From positions 1 through 47,647 of the IMG/VR virus record IMGVR_UViG_3300042356_001764: 47,647 nucleotides of DNA; one strand, given 5' to 3'. The DNA comes from a virus. Both the position numbers and the translations under genes were made by a program. Below the pieces are notes generated by a model. It was not told the origin of the DNA. It ran no database searches and saw only the letters and a list, made by a program, of their open reading frames with translations. Positions 16,161 through 24,757 of the stretch are shown one piece after another (positions within the stretch are counted from its first letter, which is position 1; every line of letters starts with the position of its first letter).

Positions 16161-16805
16161 TTAAATTGTTATTTTCTTGTTAAAATATTGTTTTAGTTCT
16201 TCTAAAACGTTCAAATCTGCATCCTTTTTATGATAAAAAGCAATGGATATTTTCAGTTCATCTATTGATTCAAATAACTTTGATTTACATTTTGGCAAAT
16301 ATTTGTCAAAATTCTTGTTACCAAGACTCTTCTCATTGTATATATACATTATACAAGAAATCCAGTCTACTAATTTAACAAAATTCTTAACAACTTCATT
16401 CCCATAGTAATTCAAAGAGTCTATAATCATCTTATGAGATTGATTTTGTTTGTTGAAATTATTGCCTAATTCATAATTTACAAAATCATTCAACAATCTC
16501 TTCAACTCTTCTCCATTGAATACGTTGTATTTGACACTATGTAGTATATCCCCAGAGAATATCTCATCAACATCGTGTTTTGCTGCACTTCTCAATATCT
16601 TCAACTTCAAAACTGAAAGATACCATTTCTCTTCTTCACCTTCTGGAAAAATCTCTTCCAATAAAACATCTGCTATCAACATTGAAGTGTACATATGTTC
16701 TCTTAAAGATTCTTGTTGTATCCTTCTTACCCCATTCCATCTAACTGTTACATTCAATGAATCCCAATGTTCTTTTTCAAAGAAATCTATTACTAAACTA
16801 CTCAT
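16161..16805 (-). CDS. HD-domain phosphohydrolase (YfbR-like 5'-nucleotidase)
   Basis: 214 residues. The N-terminal RRIQQESLREHMYTSMLIA supplies the first HD histidine (REH), followed by AAKHDVDEIFSGDI with the His-Asp pair and the downstream Glu-Ile-Phe-Ser-Gly-Asp typical of YfbR-type deoxynucleoside 5'-monophosphatases (HDxxEVxxGD). LVDWISCIMYIYNEK supplies the last metal Asp. It would hydrolyse deoxynucleoside monophosphates and shape the dNTP pool. It overlaps the 3' end of the polymerase gene by four bases and lies near the ThyA-family gene, consistent with nucleotide metabolism. Confidence 0.75.
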   Translation of the reverse strand: MSSLVIDFFEKEHWDSLNVTVRWNGVRRIQQESLREHMYTSMLIADVLLEEIFPEGEEEKWYLSVLKLKILRSAAKHDVDEIFSGDILHSVKYNVFNGEELKRLLNDFVNYELGNNFNKQNQSHKMIIDSLNYYGNEVVKNFVKLVDWISCIMYIYNEKSLGNKNFDKYLPKCKSKLFESIDELKISIAFYHKKDADLNVLEELKQYFNKKITI

Positions 16806-19800
16806 AATTCAAATATTTCTGTAAATTCGTTTGTGTGAAAAATGTTCTTATTGCGATTGTTGAAAGTATCATACTTTATTGAAGCACTTAAAGCAATCAT
16901 CTTTCCTTTTAACTTTGGTAGCTTATCTTGCCAATTCTTGTATGTTTCGTTCCAAATATTACCTTCTAATACAAAATCATTATTATCCAACGTTATGAAG
17001 GCGAATTTGCCACGCTTACTGTCTCTCTCATAAACATCTCTCAATATACCAGCGATAAAACATTTTTGATAATCCTTTTTACCATCGAAAAAATCTTTTG
17101 GACTTGTGTAATACATTGAAAACTTCTTGCGAACTTTTTGAGACAATATTGACTCGTAATCAATGAATCCTAATCCAGTCAACTCTTTTTGTTTTATTTT
17201 CCAATAAAACTCATGGCTCACTGAATCTTGTTCTATCTTGTCCAGCAAATCGTAATTCTTTGTCAATTCTACATATTCAATTATTATCTCCAACCTCTTT
17301 GATGGATTGTCTATTGTTATTCCGTATAAGTTGTCGAAACAACCGCTTAGAATCAAACTAAAAACCTTTGCTTTATTAACTTTAGACTTTTCAACTCTAC
17401 TTATAAAATCAGATAAATTCTTGAATGGAGTTTTACTCCTATGTTGAATTATATGTTCAACAGTGTTTGACGCTAATCCTTTTATCTTAGACAAAGACCA
17501 GTATATTGAATTTGTATTCTTATCACAATCAAACACTGTTATCGACTTGTTGATATCTGGTGGAATCACCTTAATGTGTTTTGAAACTTTAAACATTTCA
17601 GACAATATGTTTGGTATGTCTTCTTCACCTGCTTTATCGAAAGCAGTTGTCCAAAATTGCAATGGGTAGTGAGCTTTTAAATACTGACACCAATAAGACA
17701 TTAAAGAATACGCTGCTGAATGGCTTTTGTTAAATCCATAAGAACTAAACATCATCAGTTTGTCCCAAACTCTATTAGATTCAACAATTGAAGATTCTTT
17801 ACTTATCTTCGATTGTAATTTTTCAGCATATAAAGAGACAAATTTGTCTTTAAATTTATTCATCGCAACCTTATCAAACTTCTTGATTTGAGTTCTAACC
17901 ATATCAGCCTCAATCAAAGTCATACCAGCAACAACCATCGCTTGCATGATTTGCTCTTGATAAACATAAAGTCCATAAGTGTGTTTTGTAACTACTTCCA
18001 TAAGTGGGTCAAAATCTGGTTTTTTTCGACCAAATTTGATGTCAGCAAAGTCTGTATGAGCATTACTCTTCATTGGTCCAGGTCTGTAAAGAGCATTCAT
18101 AGCAATTAATTCTTCAATATTATCAGGCTTAACTAGCTTTGAGTATTGCTTCAACCCATCACTACCAAACTGAAATATGTCTTCTGTATATCCCTTTTTG
18201 AATAACTTGTATGTAGCTTCGTCATCAAGTGGTAACTCTTCAAATTTTACTACATCACCATGATCTCTTTCTATCAAATTTAAAGTCATCTTGAATTTAT
18301 CAAGAGTGTTTAATGCTAATATGTCTTCTTTCAAGAATCCGGCTTTGTCAATGTACTTCCCTTCCCATTCAGAAACCAAAAATCCATCAACTTTTCTTAT
18401 TGGTAGCCAATCAAAAACAGTCATCGATTCCCCTTTTGAATTGAATTTAGGTGTTATAACAACAGCTGATGCATGTATTGATATTGCTCTTGGTTGTTTC
18501 AGAGTATATTGTATCACATCTACTACATCATTATTCTTTTGAACAAAATCTCTTATTATTTCACTCCTAACAGCATATTTAAACAAATCAGCCCATTCAT
18601 ATTCTAATTGATTTGGTATTTTGCTTGTCACGAAATTCACATGTTTAAAATCTAATCCTTTTGCTCTTGAAAAGTCTTTTAAAGCACCCTTTAATTTCAT
18701 TGTTGTGTATGCTCCAATAGAACAAGTGTTGTTAACTCCATATCTTTGAGATATATATCTCTTTACTTCATCTCTTCTATCTGATAAGAAGTCAACATCA
18801 ACATCTGGAATTTGGTCTTGTCTCCCACGTTTTTCTACCTTTATTGACTCAATTTTATTACCTTTGAATTCAACAATATCGTCTCCTACAGACAATTCTT
18901 CAACCAACTTGATTTCGTTGTTAGATAACTTAACCTCTGTTCCTTTGATTATTGATTTTTCTTTGTCTCCTAAACTCAAAACATACCACTCCTCTGGCAT
19001 CATTCTGGTCTCATTCATAAACCTTTCAAACAACAAATCATGTTTTATAGGGTCTATTGTTGTTATATCAATCAAATAAGCAACCAAACAGCCTGCAACT
19101 GAACCTCTACCTGTCCCCACGTCTATATCGTTTGATTTAGACCACTTAACAAAGTCCCAGAGTATCAAGAAATAATCGACAAAGCCTGATTTTATAATCA
19201 AATCACACTCCTTTTCAATTCTCTCAAGATATTTGTCTATATCAACATCTTTTAACTTTTTTTCTATGCCTTCTTGAATCAATTCAAAAAACAATTCATT
19301 ATTGTCTTTACCTGAATCATATTTCGGCAACTTGTGATTACCAGTATCAATCTTATAGTTACAATTATCTGATATATGAGATAGATTTTGAATCATCTTA
19401 TCAATCAATTCGTCAGGAGAAAAACTGCAATATTGTTTATCTTGATTGAATAATGCATACAGTAATTCAATACTTTCTTTACCATCTTTATAATATTGAC
19501 TCTTTGATTTTGGATTAGCAACTCTTGTTATTGAATCTATGTAGTTTTTAGCATTGTAATTGTTCCTATCTATGTAATAAGAATCGTTTATCAACACGGG
19601 TTCAATTAAATCGCAAAAATTATTGAAGTAAAATGATAATGATTCTAAATTCTTTATGTCGGTTTCATCTGAATCATACTCTACAGTGTCAATTTGATAG
19701 TATTTTTCTTCAAAAGAATCATAAGAATTCAAGTACTTAACAATTTCTTTATAATCTCTAATTTTATAAATCAAAGATTCTTTTGTAAATACAAGAATCA

Positions 19801-20488
19801 ATCCCTCAGAATAAGACAATAATTTGGATTTTTCTATGTATCTGTGTTCGTGATTGTCTACATTGATTTGTTTGTTTATCCTTAATAAATTTCTCCATCC
19901 CAACTCATTCTTGACATACAGTTTGACCTCTTCAACATGAGAATCACTCTCTTTTGAATATTGTACAGTTACCGTCTCTCCTAATATCGACTTTATTTTG
20001 AATTTTTCACAGTGAGACTGTAATGCTAGTGTACCAGCAAGTGTGTTCTTATCACATATTCCAAGGCTTTTATGTTTTAAGAAATGAGCTTTTTTAACCC
20101 AATCTTCCAAATCACCATTGCCGCTCAATATCTCATACTCTGAATGAATCCCTAGATGACAAAAACCTATATCTTCTTCAGAGAATCCTATGTTTTTTAA
20201 CATATTCATCTCAACTTCGTAAGATACCACAGAATTCTTGTCTATCTTCTTTATGATTTTTGAATAATACCAATTTAATCCAAACTGATAACAAAAGAAA
20301 TCAGGAGAAGTTTTGTCAACTCTCCTGAAATCTTCATCAGTCATTATGAAATGAAAATCTTTATTTATGATTTTACCATTATCTCCATAAATCAACAATA
20401 ATTTTCCGAAATCTTGTATTTCAAACAAGAATTCATCTATTCTTGTGATTTGTAATTTGTACTCTGTAATCCAATCAGAAAATTCCAT
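16802..20488 (-). CDS. dnaE: DNA polymerase III alpha subunit (DnaE-type)
   Basis: 1228 residues. After an unusual roughly 110-residue N-terminal extension, the PHP domain begins with HLGIHSEYEIL. The palm shows VGTGRGSVAG (457-466), the catalytic pair Asp562/Asp564 in PDVDVDF and Asp722 in KEDILALNTL. RPGP, YQEQIM and YGFNKSHSAAY follow, then a helix-hairpin-helix (KIKGLASNTVEHIIQHR) and a C-terminal OB-fold. It is the likely replicative polymerase, with proofreading from the separate DnaQ-type exonuclease. Residues 496-558 are an insertion not expected in DnaE, with Hint-like features. The ATG overlaps the stop of the ThyA-family gene (TAATG). Confidence 0.95.
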   Translation of the reverse strand: MEFSDWITEYKLQITRIDEFLFEIQDFGKLLLIYGDNGKIINKDFHFIMTDEDFRRVDKTSPDFFCYQFGLNWYYSKIIKKIDKNSVVSYEVEMNMLKNIGFSEEDIGFCHLGIHSEYEILSGNGDLEDWVKKAHFLKHKSLGICDKNTLAGTLALQSHCEKFKIKSILGETVTVQYSKESDSHVEEVKLYVKNELGWRNLLRINKQINVDNHEHRYIEKSKLLSYSEGLILVFTKESLIYKIRDYKEIVKYLNSYDSFEEKYYQIDTVEYDSDETDIKNLESLSFYFNNFCDLIEPVLINDSYYIDRNNYNAKNYIDSITRVANPKSKSQYYKDGKESIELLYALFNQDKQYCSFSPDELIDKMIQNLSHISDNCNYKIDTGNHKLPKYDSGKDNNELFFELIQEGIEKKLKDVDIDKYLERIEKECDLIIKSGFVDYFLILWDFVKWSKSNDIDVGTGRGSVAGCLVAYLIDITTIDPIKHDLLFERFMNETRMMPEEWYVLSLGDKEKSIIKGTEVKLSNNEIKLVEELSVGDDIVEFKGNKIESIKVEKRGRQDQIPDVDVDFLSDRRDEVKRYISQRYGVNNTCSIGAYTTMKLKGALKDFSRAKGLDFKHVNFVTSKIPNQLEYEWADLFKYAVRSEIIRDFVQKNNDVVDVIQYTLKQPRAISIHASAVVITPKFNSKGESMTVFDWLPIRKVDGFLVSEWEGKYIDKAGFLKEDILALNTLDKFKMTLNLIERDHGDVVKFEELPLDDEATYKLFKKGYTEDIFQFGSDGLKQYSKLVKPDNIEELIAMNALYRPGPMKSNAHTDFADIKFGRKKPDFDPLMEVVTKHTYGLYVYQEQIMQAMVVAGMTLIEADMVRTQIKKFDKVAMNKFKDKFVSLYAEKLQSKISKESSIVESNRVWDKLMMFSSYGFNKSHSAAYSLMSYWCQYLKAHYPLQFWTTAFDKAGEEDIPNILSEMFKVSKHIKVIPPDINKSITVFDCDKNTNSIYWSLSKIKGLASNTVEHIIQHRSKTPFKNLSDFISRVEKSKVNKAKVFSLILSGCFDNLYGITIDNPSKRLEIIIEYVELTKNYDLLDKIEQDSVSHEFYWKIKQKELTGLGFIDYESILSQKVRKKFSMYYTSPKDFFDGKKDYQKCFIAGILRDVYERDSKRGKFAFITLDNNDFVLEGNIWNETYKNWQDKLPKLKGKMIALSASIKYDTFNNRNKNIFHTNEFTEIFEL

Positions 20489-21708
20489 TAAAACTTACCT
20501 AAATTTTTGATTCCAATCAATGTATAATACTTATCAAACAATTCTTTTGACTTGATTCTCTTCATAAAGAAGTTTAATGATAATACAATGAAGTCAGCCT
20601 TTCTAAGAGACTCATATTTTTCAAAACAAAGAACAGATAAAATTCTGTCTATCGCTTCTGTTCGATTAACATCCTCTTTCTTGGAATTTTTATACAACAA
20701 GTAAATTTGAAGTAACATCATAACCAACGATAGGTATATTGACTTTTTTTCAATTCTTTTGGGTATCAAAAACGCTTTAGCATCATCTCCTACAATATGA
20801 CTTGTGCACTTGATTATGTAATTCAATGTGGAATCAATATCATTCAACTTCTCACCTGTATTGTCATAGAATTCTTCAAAGTTGAAATCTATCTTGACCG
20901 CTTCACTCACTTCGTATAAATCAACATTGTTTGTATTCATTTCAACATTTTCAAACATCGTCCAAGCAGTTTGATTGTCCAAATATATATGAAGACTATC
21001 GCTATTATGCGTTTGTTGTCCTAACTCAACGCCTAAAATCAATGAAATCATTTCGCTTAAAAACGAAAATTGATACAGATTTGTTGTCAATCCCCAATGT
21101 AAATCATTACTTCTGTTAGAGATTGTTGTGAATAATTTTCCACCTCTTAATTTTAAGAATACTAAATCATTGCACGGCAAATCTTTAGAGTTGACGTTTA
21201 AATCATATTCAGCATCCCAAATTTCCATTACAACTCTTCTTGAGTTAGAATCTTTGGATAACATTTGTAATGCTTCGTAGACTTGGTCTAAACCTTGAGA
21301 TGTGTGTATGTTGCTACTCTCGTATTCCATTTCTGAATTCGCACCGTAATTTCTCAACCTCCAACCATATGGTGAGTGGAAATACTTACCATTATCCGAA
21401 TAATCAGACATTCTTGAGTTGAATTGCGTTAGATATTCAACATCTCTCTTACCAGTGAAAATCCAAATAGCTTCAGCCATAAGGAAAAAAATATTCACAT
21501 CTCTCTCAAATCCACCAACACATCTCCTATATGGATTAGTTATTGATGTCTTAAAAGACATTATCTCTTTTGTTCTTCCATTTCTAGAATCGTTGTTTTC
21601 AGCCTTGAGCAACATGTGTCTGTTTAAAACAGGATACATTGAAGAAAATGTGTCACCCTTGATAGAGTCTGTATCTGGTGAGAATTTGAATTTATTATTA
21701 TCTGTCAT
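20488..21708 (-). CDS. Thymidylate synthase (ThyA) family protein
   Basis: Start taken at the ATG at 21708 (MTDNNKFKF; 406 residues), because the earlier in-frame ATG at 21741 lies in the terminator upstream. Catalytic Cys179 sits in LPCNDLVF. The dUMP phosphate site SRR is at 156-158. The nucleotide-binding NRSNDLHWGLTTNLYQF has Asp202 and Asn210, and His240/Tyr242 follow in LHIYLDN. Asn at 210 suits a uracil base; dCMP hydroxymethylases such as T4 gp42 have Asp there. So dTMP or 5-hydroxymethyl-dUMP formation is possible. About 135 extra helical residues at the C-terminus are not part of ThyA. Confidence 0.8.
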   Translation of the reverse strand: MTDNNKFKFSPDTDSIKGDTFSSMYPVLNRHMLLKAENNDSRNGRTKEIMSFKTSITNPYRRCVGGFERDVNIFFLMAEAIWIFTGKRDVEYLTQFNSRMSDYSDNGKYFHSPYGWRLRNYGANSEMEYESSNIHTSQGLDQVYEALQMLSKDSNSRRVVMEIWDAEYDLNVNSKDLPCNDLVFLKLRGGKLFTTISNRSNDLHWGLTTNLYQFSFLSEMISLILGVELGQQTHNSDSLHIYLDNQTAWTMFENVEMNTNNVDLYEVSEAVKIDFNFEEFYDNTGEKLNDIDSTLNYIIKCTSHIVGDDAKAFLIPKRIEKKSIYLSLVMMLLQIYLLYKNSKKEDVNRTEAIDRILSVLCFEKYESLRKADFIVLSLNFFMKRIKSKELFDKYYTLIGIKNLGKF

Positions 21709-21730
21709 ACTTATTATAACTTTGCTTAAA

Positions 21731-21765
21731 ATAAAAAACACCTGCTTGATTGTAAGCAGGTGTTT
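21731..21765 (-). terminator. Strong terminator after the acidic protein gene
   Basis: A perfect 12-bp stem (AAACACCTGCTT 21736-21747 with AAGCAGGTGTTT 21754-21765) and a six-base loop, followed on the minus strand by TTTTTTATTTT. It is 20 bases beyond the stop of the gene at 21785-22759 and just before the ThyA-family start. Confidence 0.88.
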
Positions 21766-21784
21766 GTTTGTATGTATTTGATTG

Positions 21785-22759
21785 TTATTTCTTGTTTGTT
21801 TGCTTGATTGATTTTTTTGCTGGAGATTTTGACTCTTTCAATGACTCTTCAAGTTTCACTCTACTCTTTCCTAACTTATCATCCATCTCACCAGCCTTTT
21901 TCAAAGAAACTTCAATGAAGTCTGTATCAGACAGAATTGCTAGTAATTCTGCTTGTGCTACTTTTCTGATACAAGGGTGTGATTCGCCACGAAACATTCC
22001 AATCTCTCTGTCTTCATAGTCTTCTCCAATCACCGTTACCAATTCTTCTGGATTCTTGAATCTGTTTGCGTAGAAGTTACCAAATAACTCACCATCAATA
22101 ATTTTCAATTCATCGAAATTCAATATTGTAGGACGGTTGTTTTTCAATGACCTGCGAATTGTGAATCCATTCTTCAAAATATCAAAAGAATACTCTTTTT
22201 CAGGGAAAAACTCCTTGAATGGCTCAAGATAAGAAAGGTGTTTCTTGTTGTTTCTTGCGTCAAATCTGTTTGAATCAGAAGAAACTGCAGCTGGTTTTGC
22301 AGTTGGTTTAACTACTTTTGATACTAGAGATGGTTTTGTTGTAGGTTTTGATGTCTTAGAAGCAACTGTAGATACCTTACCCTTTTTGATAGGTTTAACT
22401 GATTCTTCTTCATCTTCTTCTAAAGATTCTTCTTCCTCTTCTTCATCCTCATCTTCTGATGACTCTTCTTCAACTTCTTCAGCTAACTCATCGTAATCCT
22501 CTTCTTCATCATTTTCCTCAACATCTTCTTCTTCAACTTCTTCTTCATCTTCTTCAACTGAAATATCTTTTAGTTCAGACAACATGTCTAAAAGTGTGTC
22601 TACATTCTCGTCTTCGATTACTTCTCTGTCAATTTGTTCTTTTTCAAGCATCTTGATGAGTGCTTCTTTTGCCTTTTCGTAATCTTTTGATTCTTTGATT
22701 CCGAATTTCTTTAATTTCTCAACTTGAGATGGTTTTAATACTTGTGTTTTTGTTGCCAT
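21785..22759 (-). CDS. Hypothetical protein with long acidic low-complexity region
   Basis: 324 residues in three parts. An N-terminal helical SAP-like stretch (KPSQVEKLKKFGIKESKDYE) is followed by about 65 residues that are nearly all Glu/Asp (about 68-132). Then come a Lys/Pro/Ser/Thr linker (about 133-175) and a folded C-terminal domain of about 120 residues with FKEFFPEKEYSFDILKNGFT, FGNFYANRFKNPEE and a Lys-rich tail. The acidic tract could mimic DNA or recruit basic partners. A dedicated terminator implies strong, separate expression. No family recognised; a chromatin or SSB-like accessory role is only a guess. Confidence 0.65.
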   Translation of the reverse strand: MATKTQVLKPSQVEKLKKFGIKESKDYEKAKEALIKMLEKEQIDREVIEDENVDTLLDMLSELKDISVEEDEEEVEEEDVEENDEEEDYDELAEEVEEESSEDEDEEEEEESLEEDEEESVKPIKKGKVSTVASKTSKPTTKPSLVSKVVKPTAKPAAVSSDSNRFDARNNKKHLSYLEPFKEFFPEKEYSFDILKNGFTIRRSLKNNRPTILNFDELKIIDGELFGNFYANRFKNPEELVTVIGEDYEDREIGMFRGESHPCIRKVAQAELLAILSDTDFIEVSLKKAGEMDDKLGKSRVKLEESLKESKSPAKKSIKQTNKK

Positions 22760-22812
22760 GGTTGTTTGTATTTTAATTTGAATTTTTGATTATTTGTTAT
22801 AACTTTGATTTG

Positions 22813-23400
22813 CTAATCTTCGTTGTTCATGGTTTGAAAAATGACTGGATTTCTGCCAAATAAGTGATTTTTGTTTTGTTTTAAAAAATGAACTTGACTA
22901 TTTATAACACCAGAAACATCTACATTCTTGTTTCTGAATATCATTTTTAACTGCCCTATCATGTATCCTTTCAAATACATCTTGAAGACTTTCTTACTAA
23001 CATCATCTTTCATGTTTTGAAGAATATCAAAATCATTGATTGTTAGTTTGTTGTTAGTGAAGTCTATGATAGAATTATTTGCTCTACCAACATCGAAAGT
23101 GAAATCAGAATGATAAGACACACAAGACTCACGCTCAATCTTCTTTATCAGGTCTTTAATCTTGTTTATCATGCAGAACTTGAGATAATATTCTATCCTA
23201 ACAGGCTTATACAAGCCAGTTTTTTTGTACATAGCCCATTTTTTCCCATAAGAAACTATTGCACTGAGCAATTTGATATTGAGTTCTTGAATTATGTCTA
23301 TTCTCTCATAAGAGATTTTATGAGTATCGTATATCTTGTCAGCATAATAAACAGGAATATGTTGATACCTCTTGAAAAGTTTTTCGACTACTTGTCCCAT
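22813..23400 (-). CDS. Sigma-70-like factor candidate (second)
   Basis: 195 residues, basic. IDIIQELNIKLLSAIVSYGK, then VRIEYYLKFCMINKIKDLIKKI, match the sigma region 2 layout (D-IQE--IKLL-AI--Y, then Yl--I-N-I-DLIRK). The C-terminal VSKKVFKMYLKGYMIGQLKMIF, followed by VDVSGVINSQVHFLKQNK, could be region 4 (helix, turn, recognition helix). It would redirect host RNA polymerase to phage promoters, as T4 gp55 does. The assignment is by pattern only. It is the second sigma-like gene in this window; the two share no obvious block beyond region 2 pattern. Confidence 0.5.
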   Translation of the reverse strand: MGQVVEKLFKRYQHIPVYYADKIYDTHKISYERIDIIQELNIKLLSAIVSYGKKWAMYKKTGLYKPVRIEYYLKFCMINKIKDLIKKIERESCVSYHSDFTFDVGRANNSIIDFTNNKLTINDFDILQNMKDDVSKKVFKMYLKGYMIGQLKMIFRNKNVDVSGVINSQVHFLKQNKNHLFGRNPVIFQTMNNED

Positions 23401-23402
23401 AA

Positions 23403-23615
23403 TTAAACTTTCGATAATTTTTTAGACTTACGAACAATACCCACTTTTGTATTCCCAACCTTCACTATAGATAAAGTTGGGTTATTTCGTTCAAATATGA
23501 TTTGAACCAACTCGTGATGTTTTTTACCAATGAACTCTCTACCTACTGCTTTTGCTAACTCTTGATAAGTTTTACTGCCTAATGCAGTTTTACTCAATTT
23601 TGATAAATTTGCCAT
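23403..23615 (-). CDS. Small basic hypothetical protein
   Basis: 70 residues, 17 of them Lys or Arg, no acidic clusters. A helical N-terminal half (KTYQELAKAVGREFIGKKHH) and a beta-hairpin-like C-terminal half (LSIVKVGNTKVGIVRKSKKL) give a compact, probably nucleic-acid-binding protein. It precedes the sigma-like gene by two bases and may belong to transcription control. The 152 bases upstream contain no gene that I can support and no clear promoter. Confidence 0.6.
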   Translation of the reverse strand: MANLSKLSKTALGSKTYQELAKAVGREFIGKKHHELVQIIFERNNPTLSIVKVGNTKVGIVRKSKKLSKV

Positions 23616-23767
23616 AATTTGTTTGTTTTTAAATTTTTAACAAAGGCGAATTACGGTGTTTGTTTTTGTATAAAAAAATTTATTTTTGAGATTTTGTTTA
23701 AACTCTATACAGCAGAGCAAAGAAATTTTTACGACAAACAACAAATCAAAATCTACAATAATCTTAA

Positions 23768-24757
23768 TCAATTAAACTTCGGCAAAGCCACAAAATTGTC
23801 TGAAAAATAGTTGGCATCTAAATTTTTTCTTTCAAAAACTTCTATTATTTCTTTATCTGATGAATCGTTAAAATCTTTGTTATTGGTAAAAGCAATATTA
23901 ACTGATTTGAATAACTTTTTAGCTAATTGAGAATACTTTTTGACAGCTATAAAAGCATCTTTGTCAAACGCTATTGTTATATTTTCCACACCTTTAGCAG
24001 CTAGTAATCTCATTTGATACTCTGATAATTTTGAGCCGAAAGTACAGAGACATTTAATTTTTGGACTTGATACCAAATCTAACGCATGGTCAACTGAATT
24101 TTTATCAAATAACCCTTCAACTAACTTCACTTCTTTAGTTTTGTTCTTCACTACTTCATCGTATCCAAATAGCAATTTCGCAAAATCATTCTTGGAATTT
24201 ATATATCTCAATAATTTTCTAGATTCAACTATTTTTTTATCTAAAACACATCTAGCAACATAAGCCTTATTTTTGAAGTTTTGTTGTATCATTATGACAA
24301 CATAATCGCTTAGTTTTTTCTTAAGCGCTGTATAGCCTATCTCATATCGATAAAAATCAATTTCCTTGAAGCCTCTGGATTGCAAATACCCATCGCTATA
24401 AATCCTTCTGAAACCTATTGGATTGAGTATAGTTCTTGGTTCTGACATGTCAAATTCCTCATATTCTGATGATGTGAAGTTGAGGTCAAGTGTATCGCCT
24501 ACGTTTTTCTTTAAATCATATAAGTCTAATTTTCCAAATGCTTTCAGAAGTGTGTATATACCACCTTCTTCTTTACATTTTTTACAGTCAAAATTAAAAC
24601 TTTTATTATTACCTCTACCGTCTACAAGATTAGTTCTTTTTCTGACATAGAAATGTTGAGATGTTCCACAAATTGGACAATCTGAAATCCAATGTGTTTG
24701 AGTGTTTTTGGGATTTATCAGTATATTATATACCTCATCATTATCAATTATTGTCAT
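23768..24757 (-). CDS. DnaG-type primase (T4 gp61-like)
   Basis: 329 residues. The N-terminal zinc ribbon has Cys27/Cys30 (CPIC) and Cys58/Cys61 (CKKC). The TOPRIM core shows LVEGLFDKNS with Glu214, and IAFDKDAF with Asp265/Asp267. It lacks the C-terminal helicase-binding domain of bacterial DnaG and has the size of T4 gp61 (342). It would make RNA primers for lagging-strand synthesis. The start overlaps the helicase gene by 14 bases, in line with a primosome pair. Confidence 0.88.
   Translation of the reverse strand: MTIIDNDEVYNILINPKNTQTHWISDCPICGTSQHFYVRKRTNLVDGRGNNKSFNFDCKKCKEEGGIYTLLKAFGKLDLYDLKKNVGDTLDLNFTSSEYEEFDMSEPRTILNPIGFRRIYSDGYLQSRGFKEIDFYRYEIGYTALKKKLSDYVVIMIQQNFKNKAYVARCVLDKKIVESRKLLRYINSKNDFAKLLFGYDEVVKNKTKEVKLVEGLFDKNSVDHALDLVSSPKIKCLCTFGSKLSEYQMRLLAAKGVENITIAFDKDAFIAVKKYSQLAKKLFKSVNIAFTNNKDFNDSSDKEIIEVFERKNLDANYFSDNFVALPKFN

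Noticed and set aside
18815-19003. A functional intein in DnaE
   Set aside because: Only a Hint-like block is seen: no N-terminal Cys/Ser, no terminal His-Asn and too short for a working intein. Kept only as a remnant or insertion in the findings.
21709-21741. Upstream ATG for the ThyA-family gene
   Set aside because: It lies in the terminator after the acidic gene; the ATG at 21708 is more plausible.
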